Of a DNA stretch of 64,000 nt, positions 19,859-29,268 are shown piece after piece. Under the pieces are notes generated by a model. It was given only the letters and a program-made list of their open reading frames with translations. It ran no database searches and was not told where the DNA came from. Made by a program: the position numbers and the translations under genes. Position 1 is the stretch's first letter. Every line of letters begins with the position of its first letter. The DNA is from Lamprobacter modestohalophilus (GTDB lineage Bacteria > Pseudomonadota > Gammaproteobacteria > Chromatiales > Chromatiaceae): positions 1-64,000 of the forward strand of contig NZ_NRRY01000009.1 in the NCBI RefSeq assembly GCF_016583905.1. The letters run 5' to 3'.

Positions 19859-20737
19859 GTGATCGATAGAGATCGAATCGCCCGCTCTAGCCAGGCTGAA
19901 GACTCCAGCATGGCTCATCCAAACCTTCGCCATCTGCCGCCCCAGCAGCCCTCTCGCCGCAGCGTCGGTGCAGCCGCGCGCCACAGCGGCACACAGCAGC
20001 AAAACGGATGCTCGCTAGCATCAGCAAAGAGGCAGTCAGCACAGAGGCAACTAGCAAAGAGGCCACCAGCACAGAGGCCAAACGGTCCTGCCCGGAAAAG
20101 CGGGGCTGTCGCAAGCGGTCTCGGCATGCTGTTCTTTGCGCTCCTACTCAGCGTCCTCTGGACACCGCTGGCGCTCGCCGATGGCATCGATGAGCTGAAG
20201 TCCTATCTGCGCGGCCTCAACAGCCTGAGCGCCAATTTCCGCCAGATCACCATCAGCGCCGATGGCGGCCAGATGATCGAGTCGACCGGCACCTTCTATC
20301 TGTTACGGCCAAACCGTTTCCGCTGGGATTACGAGACGCCCAATGAGCAAGAGATCGTCGCCGATGGCTCGCGCATCTACGTCCACGACAAGGAGCTCAA
20401 CCAGGTCACTCACAGCAGCCAGAAGAAGATCCTCGATGGCACCCCGGCCCAGCTCCTAGCCAGCGAGCAACCGGTCGAGGACTACTTCACACTAAGCAAT
20501 ATGGATGAAGGCGACGGTCGCACCTGGGTCGAGCTGGTCCCAAAGACCGAAGACACCGAGGTCGTAAAGCTGCGTATCGCCTTTACGGAGGGCCAGCTCG
20601 ACAACCTACTGATGGAAGACCGCTTCGGCCAGCTCACCCGCTTCATCTTCACCAACCTGAAGCGCAACCCGCAGCTCGACTACGCCATGTTCCGCTTCGA
20701 GCGCCCAGCGGGGAGTGATTTCTTGCAGGTGGACTGA
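19859..20737 (+). CDS. lolA: Outer-membrane lipoprotein carrier protein LolA, with unusual N-terminal extension
   Basis: From residue 90 on this is a normal LolA (signal core FFALLLSVLW, mature protein starting near DGIDELKSYL), which ferries lipoproteins across the periplasm. The start is unclear. GTG 19859, 5 bases after the ftsK stop with an AGGA site, gives 292 residues and an odd basic N-terminus made partly of a 15-bp tandem repeat. ATG 19910 and ATG 20126 are alternatives. The last gives the usual length of 203 but a signal peptide with no positive charge. ftsK-lolA order is conserved. Confidence 0.9.
   Translation: MIDRDRIARSSQAEDSSMAHPNLRHLPPQQPSRRSVGAAARHSGTQQQNGCSLASAKRQSAQRQLAKRPPAQRPNGPARKSGAVASGLGMLFFALLLSVLWTPLALADGIDELKSYLRGLNSLSANFRQITISADGGQMIESTGTFYLLRPNRFRWDYETPNEQEIVADGSRIYVHDKELNQVTHSSQKKILDGTPAQLLASEQPVEDYFTLSNMDEGDGRTWVELVPKTEDTEVVKLRIAFTEGQLDNLLMEDRFGQLTRFIFTNLKRNPQLDYAMFRFERPAGSDFLQVD
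20023..20082. repeat. 15-bp tandem repeat, four units, in the 5' part of lolA
   Basis: Alternating units AGCAAAGAGGCAGTC and AGCACAGAGGCAACT give a 30-bp period. In the lolA frame they encode a basic stretch rich in Lys, Arg, Gln and Pro just before the signal core. Confidence 0.85.
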
Positions 20738-21140
20738 CCCAACGAACGGAAAGGTTCCACCTGCCCAGCGACCCCGCATCATCCCGAGATCGCAGAGCGG
20801 ATACCCTTCGCACCTGGGCACCAAGCGCCGCAGTGCTGAGTGCCCTGTGCTAGCCCAACGCAAATGGGACGAGCAGAACCGCTTAAACCTCCAACTGCTC
20901 GATGAACTCCGGCAGACGCGCATTCAGCAGGAACCCGACGTCGGTGTGGTAGGCGCTTGCTGGAGCCTGGCCTGCGAGGCCAACTTCTATTCCGACATCA
21001 AAGACAGACTGAATCTGATCGCGGAGGCGCCAGCGCCCGCCGCGCAGGGGCTCGTCCAGTGCGGCGGGTTGGCGACAGACCAAACAGAGGCCGAGCCAGT
21101 GCTCGGTCGTCGCCAAACGCCACTGCTCGGTGGCGCTTGA
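20738..21140. other. Spacer between lolA and the GH57 gene; open frame continuing past the GH57 stop
   Basis: There is no recognised gene. On the minus strand, the frame of the GH57 gene continues open for about 86 codons beyond its TGA (21141-21143), down to 20883, with a protein-like composition. It could be a decayed extension or an unassigned small gene starting at TTG 21116. I could not match it to a family. Confidence 0.35.
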
Positions 21141-22607
21141 TCAGCCGAAGTCGTGCTTAACGATCTCGGTCACCCGCCGGCAGATCTCGCGGCCGTAGTC
21201 GGTCCACTGACCCTGGCCCCAATAGCGATAGCAGCTGGTCTGTGACGCCATCAGATGGTAGAGCGCGTTGCGATAGTTCGGATCATCGGTCGGCGTATTG
21301 GGCTTCAAGACCTTCTCGTGAAAGACTGAGCTAGCCTCCTCCATCGGCCCGAGCACGTTGTCGTAGCCCTTGACCCAGGACAGATCATTGGTCCAGCTGG
21401 CACCATCCATGTGGAACTGATGGTCGGACTGCTTCAGCTCGTCGATCACCTTGGCCAGCTTCTCCGGGCCATCGCCGGGCTGCATCTGCTCCCAGATCTT
21501 GCCCTGCTGCACCGGGCGGATCTCGGTGAAGTCACTCTCCTTGATCCCCATCGCGAATAGATGCTCGAGGTACTCGCTGCCGTTCATCAACGGCACATCA
21601 GAGCCTGAGGCGTTGCGCGCGGCCTCGAAGAACTTGTCCGGGAACTCGTTCATCATCACGCCGCCGTTCTCGCCGTCGGCAATCTGGGTCACCAGCGGCG
21701 GCACTTGCTTGCCCGCCAGCTCCCAGCGCTGCAGGCTCTGCGCCTCATACCAAGGCTGCATCTGCGCAACCAGCTTGGTATCCGAGCCCTGGGTCTTGAC
21801 CAGTGCGATGATGCTGGCGGTCTCGCCCTTGGAGTTGGTGCAGACGAGGCGATGCGGCAGGTGTGGACGCTGCGGATGCCAGCCGTTGTCGGTCTGCTCG
21901 ACCGAATGCTCCTGCACCAGCACCCATTGAAAACCGCAGTCGTTGAGGGTCTTGACGAATTCGTAGGCGACATCGGGATGGTTCGGCAGCGCCATCTCGG
22001 AGGGCGAGAAGCCGCGCACGCGTTCGAGGGCCTCGGTGCCGAACAGTGCCGCGAAATGGTGCTGGAAGGCCTTCACATGCAGCCGGTAGTCCTGCACCGG
22101 GGTCGAGGGTGCAACGGCGTGACCCCAGGGCATGCCGAGCCATTCGACGGCCCAGTTGTAATCGGGGTTCATGGTCATGCCTTTGAGGGCGTCGAGGACG
22201 TGGTCCTCGCCCATCTGGCGCAGGCCGTAGAGCAGCGTGCCGGAGTATTCGAGCATGACCCGCGGTGATTTGCCCTCATGGATCAGCTGCGGGATGAACT
22301 CGCCCATGCGCTTGTAGCACCAGGCGAAGGCCGGCGCATTGTAGTTATCGCCGATGTCCTGGTGGTCCATCATGTACTTGAGGTTGCTGATGATCGCAGC
22401 GGTGTGCAGTTCATCACCGCCGGCCGGGATCAGCGGTTGGTGTTGATGCAGCGCGATCGCGCAGGCGGCGCGGATGTTGCCGAAGTCGACCGCGCCTGGG
22501 GATTGGCTGAGCGTTTTGTTTTGGCCGGCCTTGATGGCTTGCTCGATGGTGGGTTCTTGGCCGCAGATGTTGGGAAGGCCGTCGATGAGCTCAGGGAGGT
22601 CTGCCAT
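21141..22607 (-). CDS. Glycoside hydrolase family 57 protein (first of two)
   Basis: A 488-residue GH57-type protein, the family of alpha-amylases, amylopullulanases, 4-alpha-glucanotransferases and some branching enzymes. The diagnostic HQHQP is at 54-58, the probable nucleophile Glu204 lies in FSPSEMALP, and the probable acid/base Asp311 in ADGENGG. It has no signal peptide and is predicted cytoplasmic. Together with the adjacent second GH57 gene it suggests glycogen or alpha-glucan turnover; activity and substrate cannot be fixed from sequence. The two genes are 191 bases apart on the same strand. Confidence 0.88.
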   Translation of the reverse strand: MADLPELIDGLPNICGQEPTIEQAIKAGQNKTLSQSPGAVDFGNIRAACAIALHQHQPLIPAGGDELHTAAIISNLKYMMDHQDIGDNYNAPAFAWCYKRMGEFIPQLIHEGKSPRVMLEYSGTLLYGLRQMGEDHVLDALKGMTMNPDYNWAVEWLGMPWGHAVAPSTPVQDYRLHVKAFQHHFAALFGTEALERVRGFSPSEMALPNHPDVAYEFVKTLNDCGFQWVLVQEHSVEQTDNGWHPQRPHLPHRLVCTNSKGETASIIALVKTQGSDTKLVAQMQPWYEAQSLQRWELAGKQVPPLVTQIADGENGGVMMNEFPDKFFEAARNASGSDVPLMNGSEYLEHLFAMGIKESDFTEIRPVQQGKIWEQMQPGDGPEKLAKVIDELKQSDHQFHMDGASWTNDLSWVKGYDNVLGPMEEASSVFHEKVLKPNTPTDDPNYRNALYHLMASQTSCYRYWGQGQWTDYGREICRRVTEIVKHDFG

Positions 22608-22798
22608 GGGTTTGGCTCCTGTTAGGTTGCTGGTTTGAGTGTGCAGTTGCTTGAGGTGGTACGGGGATGGTCTGGTTTTGTGGCTTTCTTGCTGTTTTTC
22701 GGCGCTGTTGGTGGTTTTCTAGTGCGCTTTGGCGATCGACGCCCCCGGCAGCCGCCCGAGCCCCTTGCGACGGTGGCACCGGGCTTTGAGCTGGGCGT

Positions 22799-24289
22799 TT
22801 ACGCCTGAGGGTTCGCCTCAGGGTTCGCCTCAGCATCGAGCTGGTTGAGGAGATCCTCGGTGACGTCTAGATCGGCCGCCGCGCGATAGCACCAGGCTTC
22901 GCCCCAGAAGATGTTGCAGCTGGTTTCAGCGCGGAGCAGATGCCATTGTGCATCTTCCAAACGCTGCGAGAATTCCCTGGGAAGCACATCGATCGCCGAT
23001 GGCACAGTCGATGGCACAGCCGCAGAAACAACCGCGGAAGCATCCGACTGGCTTGGCGATGTGGTGCTTTCAAAACCCTCCATTGCGGGGATTAGCGTGC
23101 TCATTTCCGCGCTTTGTGAGCTTTGTGAGGCTGCGGCAGAGATGCCTAAATCCGCAGCGGCGCCTTGCGGAGACGCCTCTCGAACGCTTGTCTCTTGGAC
23201 AGCTTCCCGCTCGCCGAGAGCTGCCCGGCCGACCGCTTCAGCCCCCGCGTTGGCGGTCTCGCCAGCGCCATCAGCAGCCACGGCAGCGCTTCGCTCGAGC
23301 CAAGCGTGCAACCGCTGACTGACCTCGGCGTAGCGGCTGATCACATCACGCTGGGTCTGCGAGCCGGTCCACTGGGTAAAGCCTTTGCCATGATGCCAGC
23401 CGGTATTCCAAGCCCTGGTCGCGACACGCACCTCGCCGTGGGCACCATAGGTGTCCAGATAGTCATGGATGAAGCTCGGGCGCAGATTGGCGTCGCCGGC
23501 TCGGATCATGTCGAGCAGCGGTCGGTAGAAAACCGACCAGTAGTTAGAGCCTTCGGTAACATTGCGGAACCAGCCGCCATTCTCGCCGTCGGTGGCCGTC
23601 GTCACCAGCGGCGGGAAGTCGCACCAGCGTGTGCGCTCGGCGACCTCGTTGACGAACCAGCCTGGGTCCATCCCGGATTCTTGGGCATCGGAGAGCTCGC
23701 GATCGCGCACCACGACGATGATCTCGTCATCGCCATAGCGGGCGATATGCGGCCGGTAGCGCAGCTCCTGCCAGCTCATCGGCGCAAGCGGCTCGACATG
23801 CTCGCTGTCGACCAGCACATAGCGATAGCCGAAACGACGCAGCAGCGGAATCAGCTCCATCGAGAAGCCCATCTCGGGCGGCCAGAAGCCGTCGAAGCGC
23901 GAGCGCCAGAACAGATGCTGGGCGATGCCCTGCCAGCGGCGCAGGTGCTCAGGGCGGTCGGCGGTCGGAATCAGTGGCAGCACCGGATGATAGTAGCCGG
24001 TGCCGAGGATATCGAAGATCTGCTGGTTTTGCAGGAACCAGAGCAGCTTACCGCAGTCAACGATGCCGTAGACACGCGCTTGGAAATCCGGGCTGGAGAG
24101 GGTTTCGAGCAGGGTGCCTGAGAGCGACAGGTGCACGCGCGCCAGGTCTTCCTGACCCCATAGACTGCGCGGCATGCGGTCGAGCGCAAACAGGATCTCC
24201 TTGGCCTCCCAGGTCTGCTCGTCGAGCAGCTGCTCGAGGTTACCTGGTGGCTGATGAAGGTTCAGGACCAGGGCGTGATGGGCGTGCAT
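22799..24289 (-). CDS. Glycoside hydrolase family 57 protein (second of two), with a low-complexity insert
   Basis: A 496-residue GH57 protein. HQP is at 12-14, the probable nucleophile Glu139 in FWPPEMGFS, and the acid/base Asp234 in ATDGENGG. Residues about 334-434 are a Ser/Ala/Glu-rich, low-complexity stretch breaking the C-terminal helical region, which resumes at EDAQWHLLRAETSCN. The insert looks like recent repeat expansion rather than a domain. It is the upstream gene of the GH57 pair, probably acting on an alpha-glucan in the cytoplasm. Confidence 0.87.
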   Translation of the reverse strand: MHAHHALVLNLHQPPGNLEQLLDEQTWEAKEILFALDRMPRSLWGQEDLARVHLSLSGTLLETLSSPDFQARVYGIVDCGKLLWFLQNQQIFDILGTGYYHPVLPLIPTADRPEHLRRWQGIAQHLFWRSRFDGFWPPEMGFSMELIPLLRRFGYRYVLVDSEHVEPLAPMSWQELRYRPHIARYGDDEIIVVVRDRELSDAQESGMDPGWFVNEVAERTRWCDFPPLVTTATDGENGGWFRNVTEGSNYWSVFYRPLLDMIRAGDANLRPSFIHDYLDTYGAHGEVRVATRAWNTGWHHGKGFTQWTGSQTQRDVISRYAEVSQRLHAWLERSAAVAADGAGETANAGAEAVGRAALGEREAVQETSVREASPQGAAADLGISAAASQSSQSAEMSTLIPAMEGFESTTSPSQSDASAVVSAAVPSTVPSAIDVLPREFSQRLEDAQWHLLRAETSCNIFWGEAWCYRAAADLDVTEDLLNQLDAEANPEANPQA

Positions 24290-24659
24290 CGAGGCGGGGC
24301 TCTCCGAGGTGACAGCTTAGGGCAAGATGATAGCGGATTAGGCCATCGCATCATCGTCTGAGATCATGCTCGTCAGAGATCAATCGGGATGGCTGCGGTG
24401 CGGTCGCTGACAGACCCTGCCTGGTCACGGACTCGCGCCCTGGTCCAGTCAGACCGCGATGAGCCGGCGACGCAACCGGCGGCTCTTTCGCCAATCCTGC
24501 CCAACCGGCTTGATCTAGGCGGCTAACCACGCGACATAGAGGGTCAAGGCCATGACCTTGCGCTGAATGGCCTTATGCTGAGCGCGCGGGCGCTCTGACC
24601 AACGCAGCAACCAATGTGAACGCGCTTTGAACGCGCTTTGAACGCACTGTGAACGAACC
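24290..24659. other. Intergenic region with an 11-12-bp repeat
   Basis: No gene is seen. Degenerate units TTTGAACGCGC repeat at about 24615-24655, ending at the small ORF that follows. The promoters for the divergent GH57 pair and the ABC operon should lie here. Confidence 0.4.
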
Positions 24660-24896
24660 ATGCCGCACGTCATCATCGACCCAGACTCGACGTCGCTCGC
24701 CGAGCGCTTTGCGTTGATCAAGGCGCCAAGCAAGCGACGCGCCCGTTTCCCGGAGGGGTGCGTGACCCTCGTCGAGAGCGAGGAGGCGGCGCGAGCCGGC
24801 CGTGATCAGACGAAAAAGCTCGAACCCGCGGTGGTCTACGGACCCTCGTCCTCGTCTGAGAGTCAGCGATTATATTACCTGGTCCGTTGGCTCTGA
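24660..24896 (+). CDS. Small protein of unknown function upstream of the ABC exporter genes
   Basis: A 78-residue frame with sensible codon use and protein-like composition (N-terminus PHVIIDPDSTSLAERFALIK, C-terminus QRLYYLVRWL). It ends 5 bases before the most likely ATG of the ABC ATPase, suggesting co-transcription. I do not recognise the family and there is no strong ribosome site. It could be a small cytoplasmic accessory protein. Confidence 0.55.
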   Translation: MPHVIIDPDSTSLAERFALIKAPSKRRARFPEGCVTLVESEEAARAGRDQTKKLEPAVVYGPSSSSESQRLYYLVRWL

Positions 24897-24901
24897 CCCT
24901 A

Positions 24902-25618
24902 ATGGATAGCAACGATAACGATCAAACGCCCGTACTGGCCGTCGCCGGTCTTGGCAAGTCCTACGCTGAGGGCCACCAACGGCGCACCGTGTTGGCCGAC
25001 ATCGGCTTCGGGGTTGCTCGCGGCGAGTGCATTGCACTGGTCGGCCAGAGCGGCTCTGGGAAATCGACCCTGCTCAACCTGCTGGCCGGCATCGACAAGC
25101 CCGATACCGGCGACGTCGAGATCATGGGGCGCAGCGTGGCGGCGATGGGCGAGCCAGAGCTCACGCTGCTGCGACGTGAGCACATCGGCTTTATCTACCA
25201 GTTCTTTAATCTCATCCCGACCCTAACGGTGGCCGAGAACATTGGCCTGCCGCTCGAGCTCAATGGCACGCCACCGCGCGAGCGCCGAGGCCAGATCAGC
25301 GCCTGGCTCGCAAAGGTCGGGCTCGACGGCCGCGAGGGCGCCTTCCCAGACGAGCTCTCCGGCGGCGAGCAGCAGCGCGTCGCCATCGCCCGCGCCCTCA
25401 TCCACAACCCAGCACTGGTCCTGGCCGATGAGCCGACCGGCAACCTCGATGCGCGCACCGGTCAAGTGGTGCTCGAGCTGCTCGCCCACCTGTTTCGCGA
25501 TGAGGGCCGCACCCTGATCCTGGTCACCCATAGCCGCAAGGTCTCAGAGATCACCGATCGCGTGCTCGCGCTCGATAACGGTCGCCTCAGCACCGACACC
25601 GAGGCACTGTCATGGTAA
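24902..25618 (+). CDS. ABC transporter ATP-binding protein (LolD/MacB/YbbA type)
   Basis: An ATPase of about 238 residues. Walker [11 protein letters not shown] is near 48-57, the Q-loop in [12 protein letters not shown], the signature [15 protein letters not shown], and Walker [13 protein letters not shown]. The class drives FtsX-type permeases that extract lipids or lipoproteins or transmit force, rather than pumping through the membrane. A TTG at 24887 is an alternative start. The permease is encoded 217 bases downstream after a repeat-rich spacer. Confidence 0.93.
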   Translation: MDSNDNDQTPVLAVAGLGKSYAEGHQRRTVLADIGFGVARGECIALVGQSGSGKSTLLNLLAGIDKPDTGDVEIMGRSVAAMGEPELTLLRREHIGFIYQFFNLIPTLTVAENIGLPLELNGTPPRERRGQISAWLAKVGLDGREGAFPDELSGGEQQRVAIARALIHNPALVLADEPTGNLDARTGQVVLELLAHLFRDEGRTLILVTHSRKVSEITDRVLALDNGRLSTDTEALSW

Positions 25619-25695
25619 ATCTCGGACTCCTCCACGACCAACCGACGTCGGTCGAACAGACGCGCGCCAGCGGCCCGCGCAGCAAGCTCGATACG

Positions 25696-25825
25696 GAGGC
25701 AATGCTATGGGAAGCACAGGGGGCAACACTGTGGGCAGCACCGGGAGCAATACCTGGGGCAATGCCATGGGCAACACTGGGAGCAACGCTTAGCGCAATG
25801 CAGAGCGCAATGCAGAGCGCACGGC
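25696..25825. repeat. Degenerate 12-13-bp repeat block between ABC ATPase and permease genes
   Basis: GGGAGCAATACCTGGGGCAA-like units recur through the spacer, ending in two copies of a GCAATGCAGAGC unit. A 76-codon frame spans it, but its amino acids only mirror the repeat. Confidence 0.7.
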
Positions 25826-25835
25826 GAAGCCTGGC

Positions 25836-28574
25836 ATGCTGACCAAGTCCCTTCTCAGCGCCAGCCGGCGCTATCTGACGCGCCACCCCTGGCAGACCTG
25901 GCTGTCGATCGCCGGCATCGCGCTCGGCGTCGCCGTGGTCATCGCGGTCGACTTGGCCAACGAGAGCGCCAAGCGCGGCTTTCGGCTCTCGGTCGAACAG
26001 GTCACTGGCCCCGCCACCCACCAGGTCATCAGCGCCGGCGGCAGTCTCCCAGAAACGCTGTACGCGGAACTGCGCCTAGAGCAGGGCTTGACCCAGGCAA
26101 CGCCGGTCATCGATGCACCGGTGCGCATCGGCGAGCGCAGCCTGACCTTGCTCGGACTCGACCTGCTCGCCGCCGCCTCGATGCGCCCGGATCTGCGTGC
26201 CAGTCTCAATCGAGCCAGCGCGGGCACTGCAGCAGCGCCAGCAAGTCCCGCTGGCTCGCCACCGCGCGCGGCATTGACCGAAGGGCCTATGCATGCCGAC
26301 GCTGACTCCGATACCGGCAGCCAGACGAGCAGCCAAACCAGCAGCCAAACCAGCAGCCAAGCCGCGACCGAAACCAGCGACGAAACCCTAAGCCAACCGA
26401 ACAGTAGCGGCGAAACTAGGACCTCGAACGGTCTCGTCGGCCTGCTGCGTCTGCTCCGCGACCCAGCCACCTTGGCGCTGAGTCGCGATGATGCAGCACG
26501 CCTCGGGCTCAAGCCGGGAGACACCTTCAAGCTCGATCTGGGCGCCGCAAGCATGCCGATGACCGTCGCTGCCATCCTGCCTGAACAGGCCAACCTTAGC
26601 GGACTCGCGATCACCGACATCGCCACCGCCCAGGAGGTGCTCGGCCGACTCGGCGAGATCGAGCGGATCGATCTCATCCTGACCGACGCTGAGGCCGAGC
26701 GCGTCGCCGCCGCCCTGCCCGACGGCGTGCGGCTCGAGGCCTCGGCGCAGCGCAGCAACGCCCTCGCCCAGATGACCCGCGCCTTCCACACCAACCTCAC
26801 CGCGATGAGCCTGCTGGCGATGCTGGTCGGCGCCTTCATCGTCTACAACACCATGACCTTCGCCGTGCTCCAGCGCCGACCGTTGCTCGGCACCCTGCGC
26901 ATGCTCGGCACCACCCGCAGCCAACTCTTTGCACTCGTGCTGGTGGAGACGCTGGCCCTAGCCCTCGTCGGCGCCCTGCTCGGCGTCTTGCTCGGCATCG
27001 CGGTCGGCGCCGGTCTGGTCCAGCTGGTCACCCGCACCATCAACGATATCTACTTCCAGCTTAGTGTCCGCAGCCTGCACCTGGCGCCGCTGTCACTGCT
27101 CAAGGGGATTGGCTTGGGTCTCGGGGTGACACTGCTCGCCGCGCTCGGCCCCGCGCTCGAGGCCGCCCGCTCGCAACCGCGCGACGTCATCCGTCGCACT
27201 CGCGTCGAAGGCCAAGCCCGACGGCTGTTGCCCTGGCTCGCCGCCAGCGGCGTTCTGCTCATCCTCATCGGGCTTGGCCTCATCGCCCTCTCGGCGCGTT
27301 CGATGGGTATCGGTTTCCTCGCCCTGTTCCTGGTGATCGTCGGGACTGCACTGTTGATGCCGCTGGCCGTGCATGGCTTCGCCAGCCTGACCACGCCCCT
27401 CTTCGGTCGCCTGTTCGGCACCCAGGGCCGGCTCGCGGCGCGCGGCATCACCGCCTCCATCACGCGATCCGGCCTCGCCGTTGCCGCGCTCGCCGTTGCC
27501 GTGTCGGCAACGCTCGGCGTCAGCATCATGATCGGCAGCTTCCGCGCCAGCGTCTCCGACTGGCTCGCCAACACCCTGACCAGCGACATCTACATCTCGG
27601 CCGAATCCAGCAGCGGCGCGAGTCGCGGTGGCGACCTGCCCCCCGAGCTGGCTGATCAACTGCTCGCGCTCCCCGCGGTCGAGGCGCTGAGCCAAGGCCG
27701 CAGCAACCGCATCGAGACCCGTGACGGCCCCGTCCTCACCCTCGCACTCGAATCCAGCACCGGCCAGCCGCGCGGCTTTCGTTTTCAAGGCCCGACCGCA
27801 GCGGATCTCTGGCCAGGCTGGCAGGCCGGAAGGCTCATCCTCATCTCGCAACCGCTTGCCTATCGCCGGCAGCTGCAGGTCGGCGACGACCTCGAGCTGT
27901 TCACCACCAGCGGCTGGCAGAGCTTCGAGATCGGCGCCATCTTCCAAGACTACGGCAGTGACAGCGGCACCCTCATCCTGCCCCGCTCCCTCTACGCTGA
28001 GAAATGGGATGATCCCGCCGTCTCTTCGTTCGGCATCAGCCTCGCTGACGAGGCCGATGCCGACGCCGTCAGCCAACAGGTCGAGACGCTCCTCGCCCAG
28101 CTCGACATCACCACCAGCGTCCAGACCAATCGCGCCATCCGCGAGCTCTCGCTGGATATCTTCGACCAGACCTTCACCATCACCAAGGTCTTGCGGCTGC
28201 TCGCCATCGGCGTCGCCTTCGTCGGCATCCTCAGCGCCCTCATGGCCCTCGAGCTAGAGCGCGCCCGCGACTACGCGGTACTGCGCGCCACCGGCATGAC
28301 CCGCGGCCAGCTGCGCGCGCTCATCCTGATTCAGACCTCGGCCATGGGCCTCGCCGCCGGCCTCTTCGCCATCCCGCTCGGCCTGGCGATGGGCGATCTG
28401 CTGATCAGCGTCATCAACCTGCGCTCCTTCGGCTGGACCATGCCCATGCAGGTGCAGCCGCAGACGCTGATCTCGGGGCTTGTGCTCGCCTGGCTTGCGG
28501 CCATCTTCGCCGGCATCTACCCGGCCATCCGAGCCGCCAGAGCCGTTCCCGCCCGTGCGCTTCGTGAAGAATAG
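25836..28574 (+). CDS. FtsX-like ABC transporter permease (large, AttFG/YbbP-like)
   Basis: A 912-residue permease. It has an N-terminal membrane helix, a large periplasmic domain, a first FtsX core (about 320-460), further membrane helices (about 465-540), a second periplasmic domain and a C-terminal FtsX core. Such long permeases resemble YbbP and the fused AttF-AttG type. A low-complexity Ser/Gln/Thr stretch (about 150-195), with a short repeat of SQTS units, sits inside the first periplasmic domain. It works with the upstream ATPase. The 20-kb-distant AttH-like protein is a possible partner by analogy with att operons. Confidence 0.9.
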   Translation: MLTKSLLSASRRYLTRHPWQTWLSIAGIALGVAVVIAVDLANESAKRGFRLSVEQVTGPATHQVISAGGSLPETLYAELRLEQGLTQATPVIDAPVRIGERSLTLLGLDLLAAASMRPDLRASLNRASAGTAAAPASPAGSPPRAALTEGPMHADADSDTGSQTSSQTSSQTSSQAATETSDETLSQPNSSGETRTSNGLVGLLRLLRDPATLALSRDDAARLGLKPGDTFKLDLGAASMPMTVAAILPEQANLSGLAITDIATAQEVLGRLGEIERIDLILTDAEAERVAAALPDGVRLEASAQRSNALAQMTRAFHTNLTAMSLLAMLVGAFIVYNTMTFAVLQRRPLLGTLRMLGTTRSQLFALVLVETLALALVGALLGVLLGIAVGAGLVQLVTRTINDIYFQLSVRSLHLAPLSLLKGIGLGLGVTLLAALGPALEAARSQPRDVIRRTRVEGQARRLLPWLAASGVLLILIGLGLIALSARSMGIGFLALFLVIVGTALLMPLAVHGFASLTTPLFGRLFGTQGRLAARGITASITRSGLAVAALAVAVSATLGVSIMIGSFRASVSDWLANTLTSDIYISAESSSGASRGGDLPPELADQLLALPAVEALSQGRSNRIETRDGPVLTLALESSTGQPRGFRFQGPTAADLWPGWQAGRLILISQPLAYRRQLQVGDDLELFTTSGWQSFEIGAIFQDYGSDSGTLILPRSLYAEKWDDPAVSSFGISLADEADADAVSQQVETLLAQLDITTSVQTNRAIRELSLDIFDQTFTITKVLRLLAIGVAFVGILSALMALELERARDYAVLRATGMTRGQLRALILIQTSAMGLAAGLFAIPLGLAMGDLLISVINLRSFGWTMPMQVQPQTLISGLVLAWLAAIFAGIYPAIRAARAVPARALREE

Positions 28575-28694
28575 ACGCGCACGCGGAAAGCCCGATAACA
28601 GTCTGCACACCAACATGCTTCGATTGACCAGAAAGGTCGTGTATTCTCTACCGGAGCTGAATACCAATGCAGTACTCGGAGGCGAGTGAACGAC

Positions 28695-29225
28695 ATGGCT
28701 GATGAAAAGACCGTCGTAACCAAGAAGACAAGCGCAAAGGCCGCCGCGGCCGACAACAAGCCGATGCCTAACAGGCCGGGCACCAATAGGCCAGGCGCCA
28801 ATGGGCCGGTCACCAAGAAGACCAGCAGCAAGAAGACCGCGACCAAGAAAACCGCGGCCGCCAAGACCAGCAGCGCACCCAGCCCCACCGGAGCCGTCAA
28901 GAAGACGGTGACCAAGAAGGCGGCTCCCACCGCCTCGCGTCCGAGCCCGGCCGCCCCAGCCACTCCTAGCTCGGCGGCTGCCAAGCCCGCCACTCCACCC
29001 GTCACCAAGAAGACGACCAGCAAAAAGGCCAGCCCGAAACCGCGCCAAGAGCGCCCGGTAACCCTGAGCCCGGTGACTGAGGTCAGCGCCGAAGAGCGCT
29101 ACCGCATGATTCAAGAAGCCGCCTACTACATCGCAGAGAAACGCGGATTCGCACCCGGCAACCATGCCGACGACTGGGCCGCTGCCGAGGCCCAAATCGA
29201 CGCGCTGCTGAGCACGCGATCCTGA
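28695..29225 (+). CDS. Lys/Ala-rich protein with C-terminal DUF2934 domain
   Basis: About 176 residues from ATG 28695. GTG 28686 is an alternative, but too close to the GGAGG at 28678-28682. The first 125 residues are disordered and rich in Lys, Thr, Ala and Pro, with repeated VTKKTS-like units reminiscent of histone H1-like and AlgP proteins. Residues about 130-173 match DUF2934 (IQEAAYYIAEKRGF, then DDWAAAEAQID). DNA or RNA binding by the basic tail is plausible, but not shown for DUF2934. Confidence 0.82.
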   Translation: MADEKTVVTKKTSAKAAAADNKPMPNRPGTNRPGANGPVTKKTSSKKTATKKTAAAKTSSAPSPTGAVKKTVTKKAAPTASRPSPAAPATPSSAAAKPATPPVTKKTTSKKASPKPRQERPVTLSPVTEVSAEERYRMIQEAAYYIAEKRGFAPGNHADDWAAAEAQIDALLSTRS

Positions 29226-29268
29226 GCCAAGGCACGCCATAGGAGCAGCCACGCCTCGTGCAGCAGCC

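Noticed and set aside
25612..25842. 76-codon frame between the ABC ATPase and permease
   Set aside because: It is made of the degenerate DNA repeat (Gly/Ala/Met/Trp pattern) and overlaps both neighbours.
27093..28076. Minus-strand frame of 327 codons opposite the FtsX permease
   Set aside because: Shadow of a GC-rich gene; Glu/Gly/Ala-rich and without motifs. The same holds for 28254-29270 minus, 34521-35657 plus and 50060-51109 plus.
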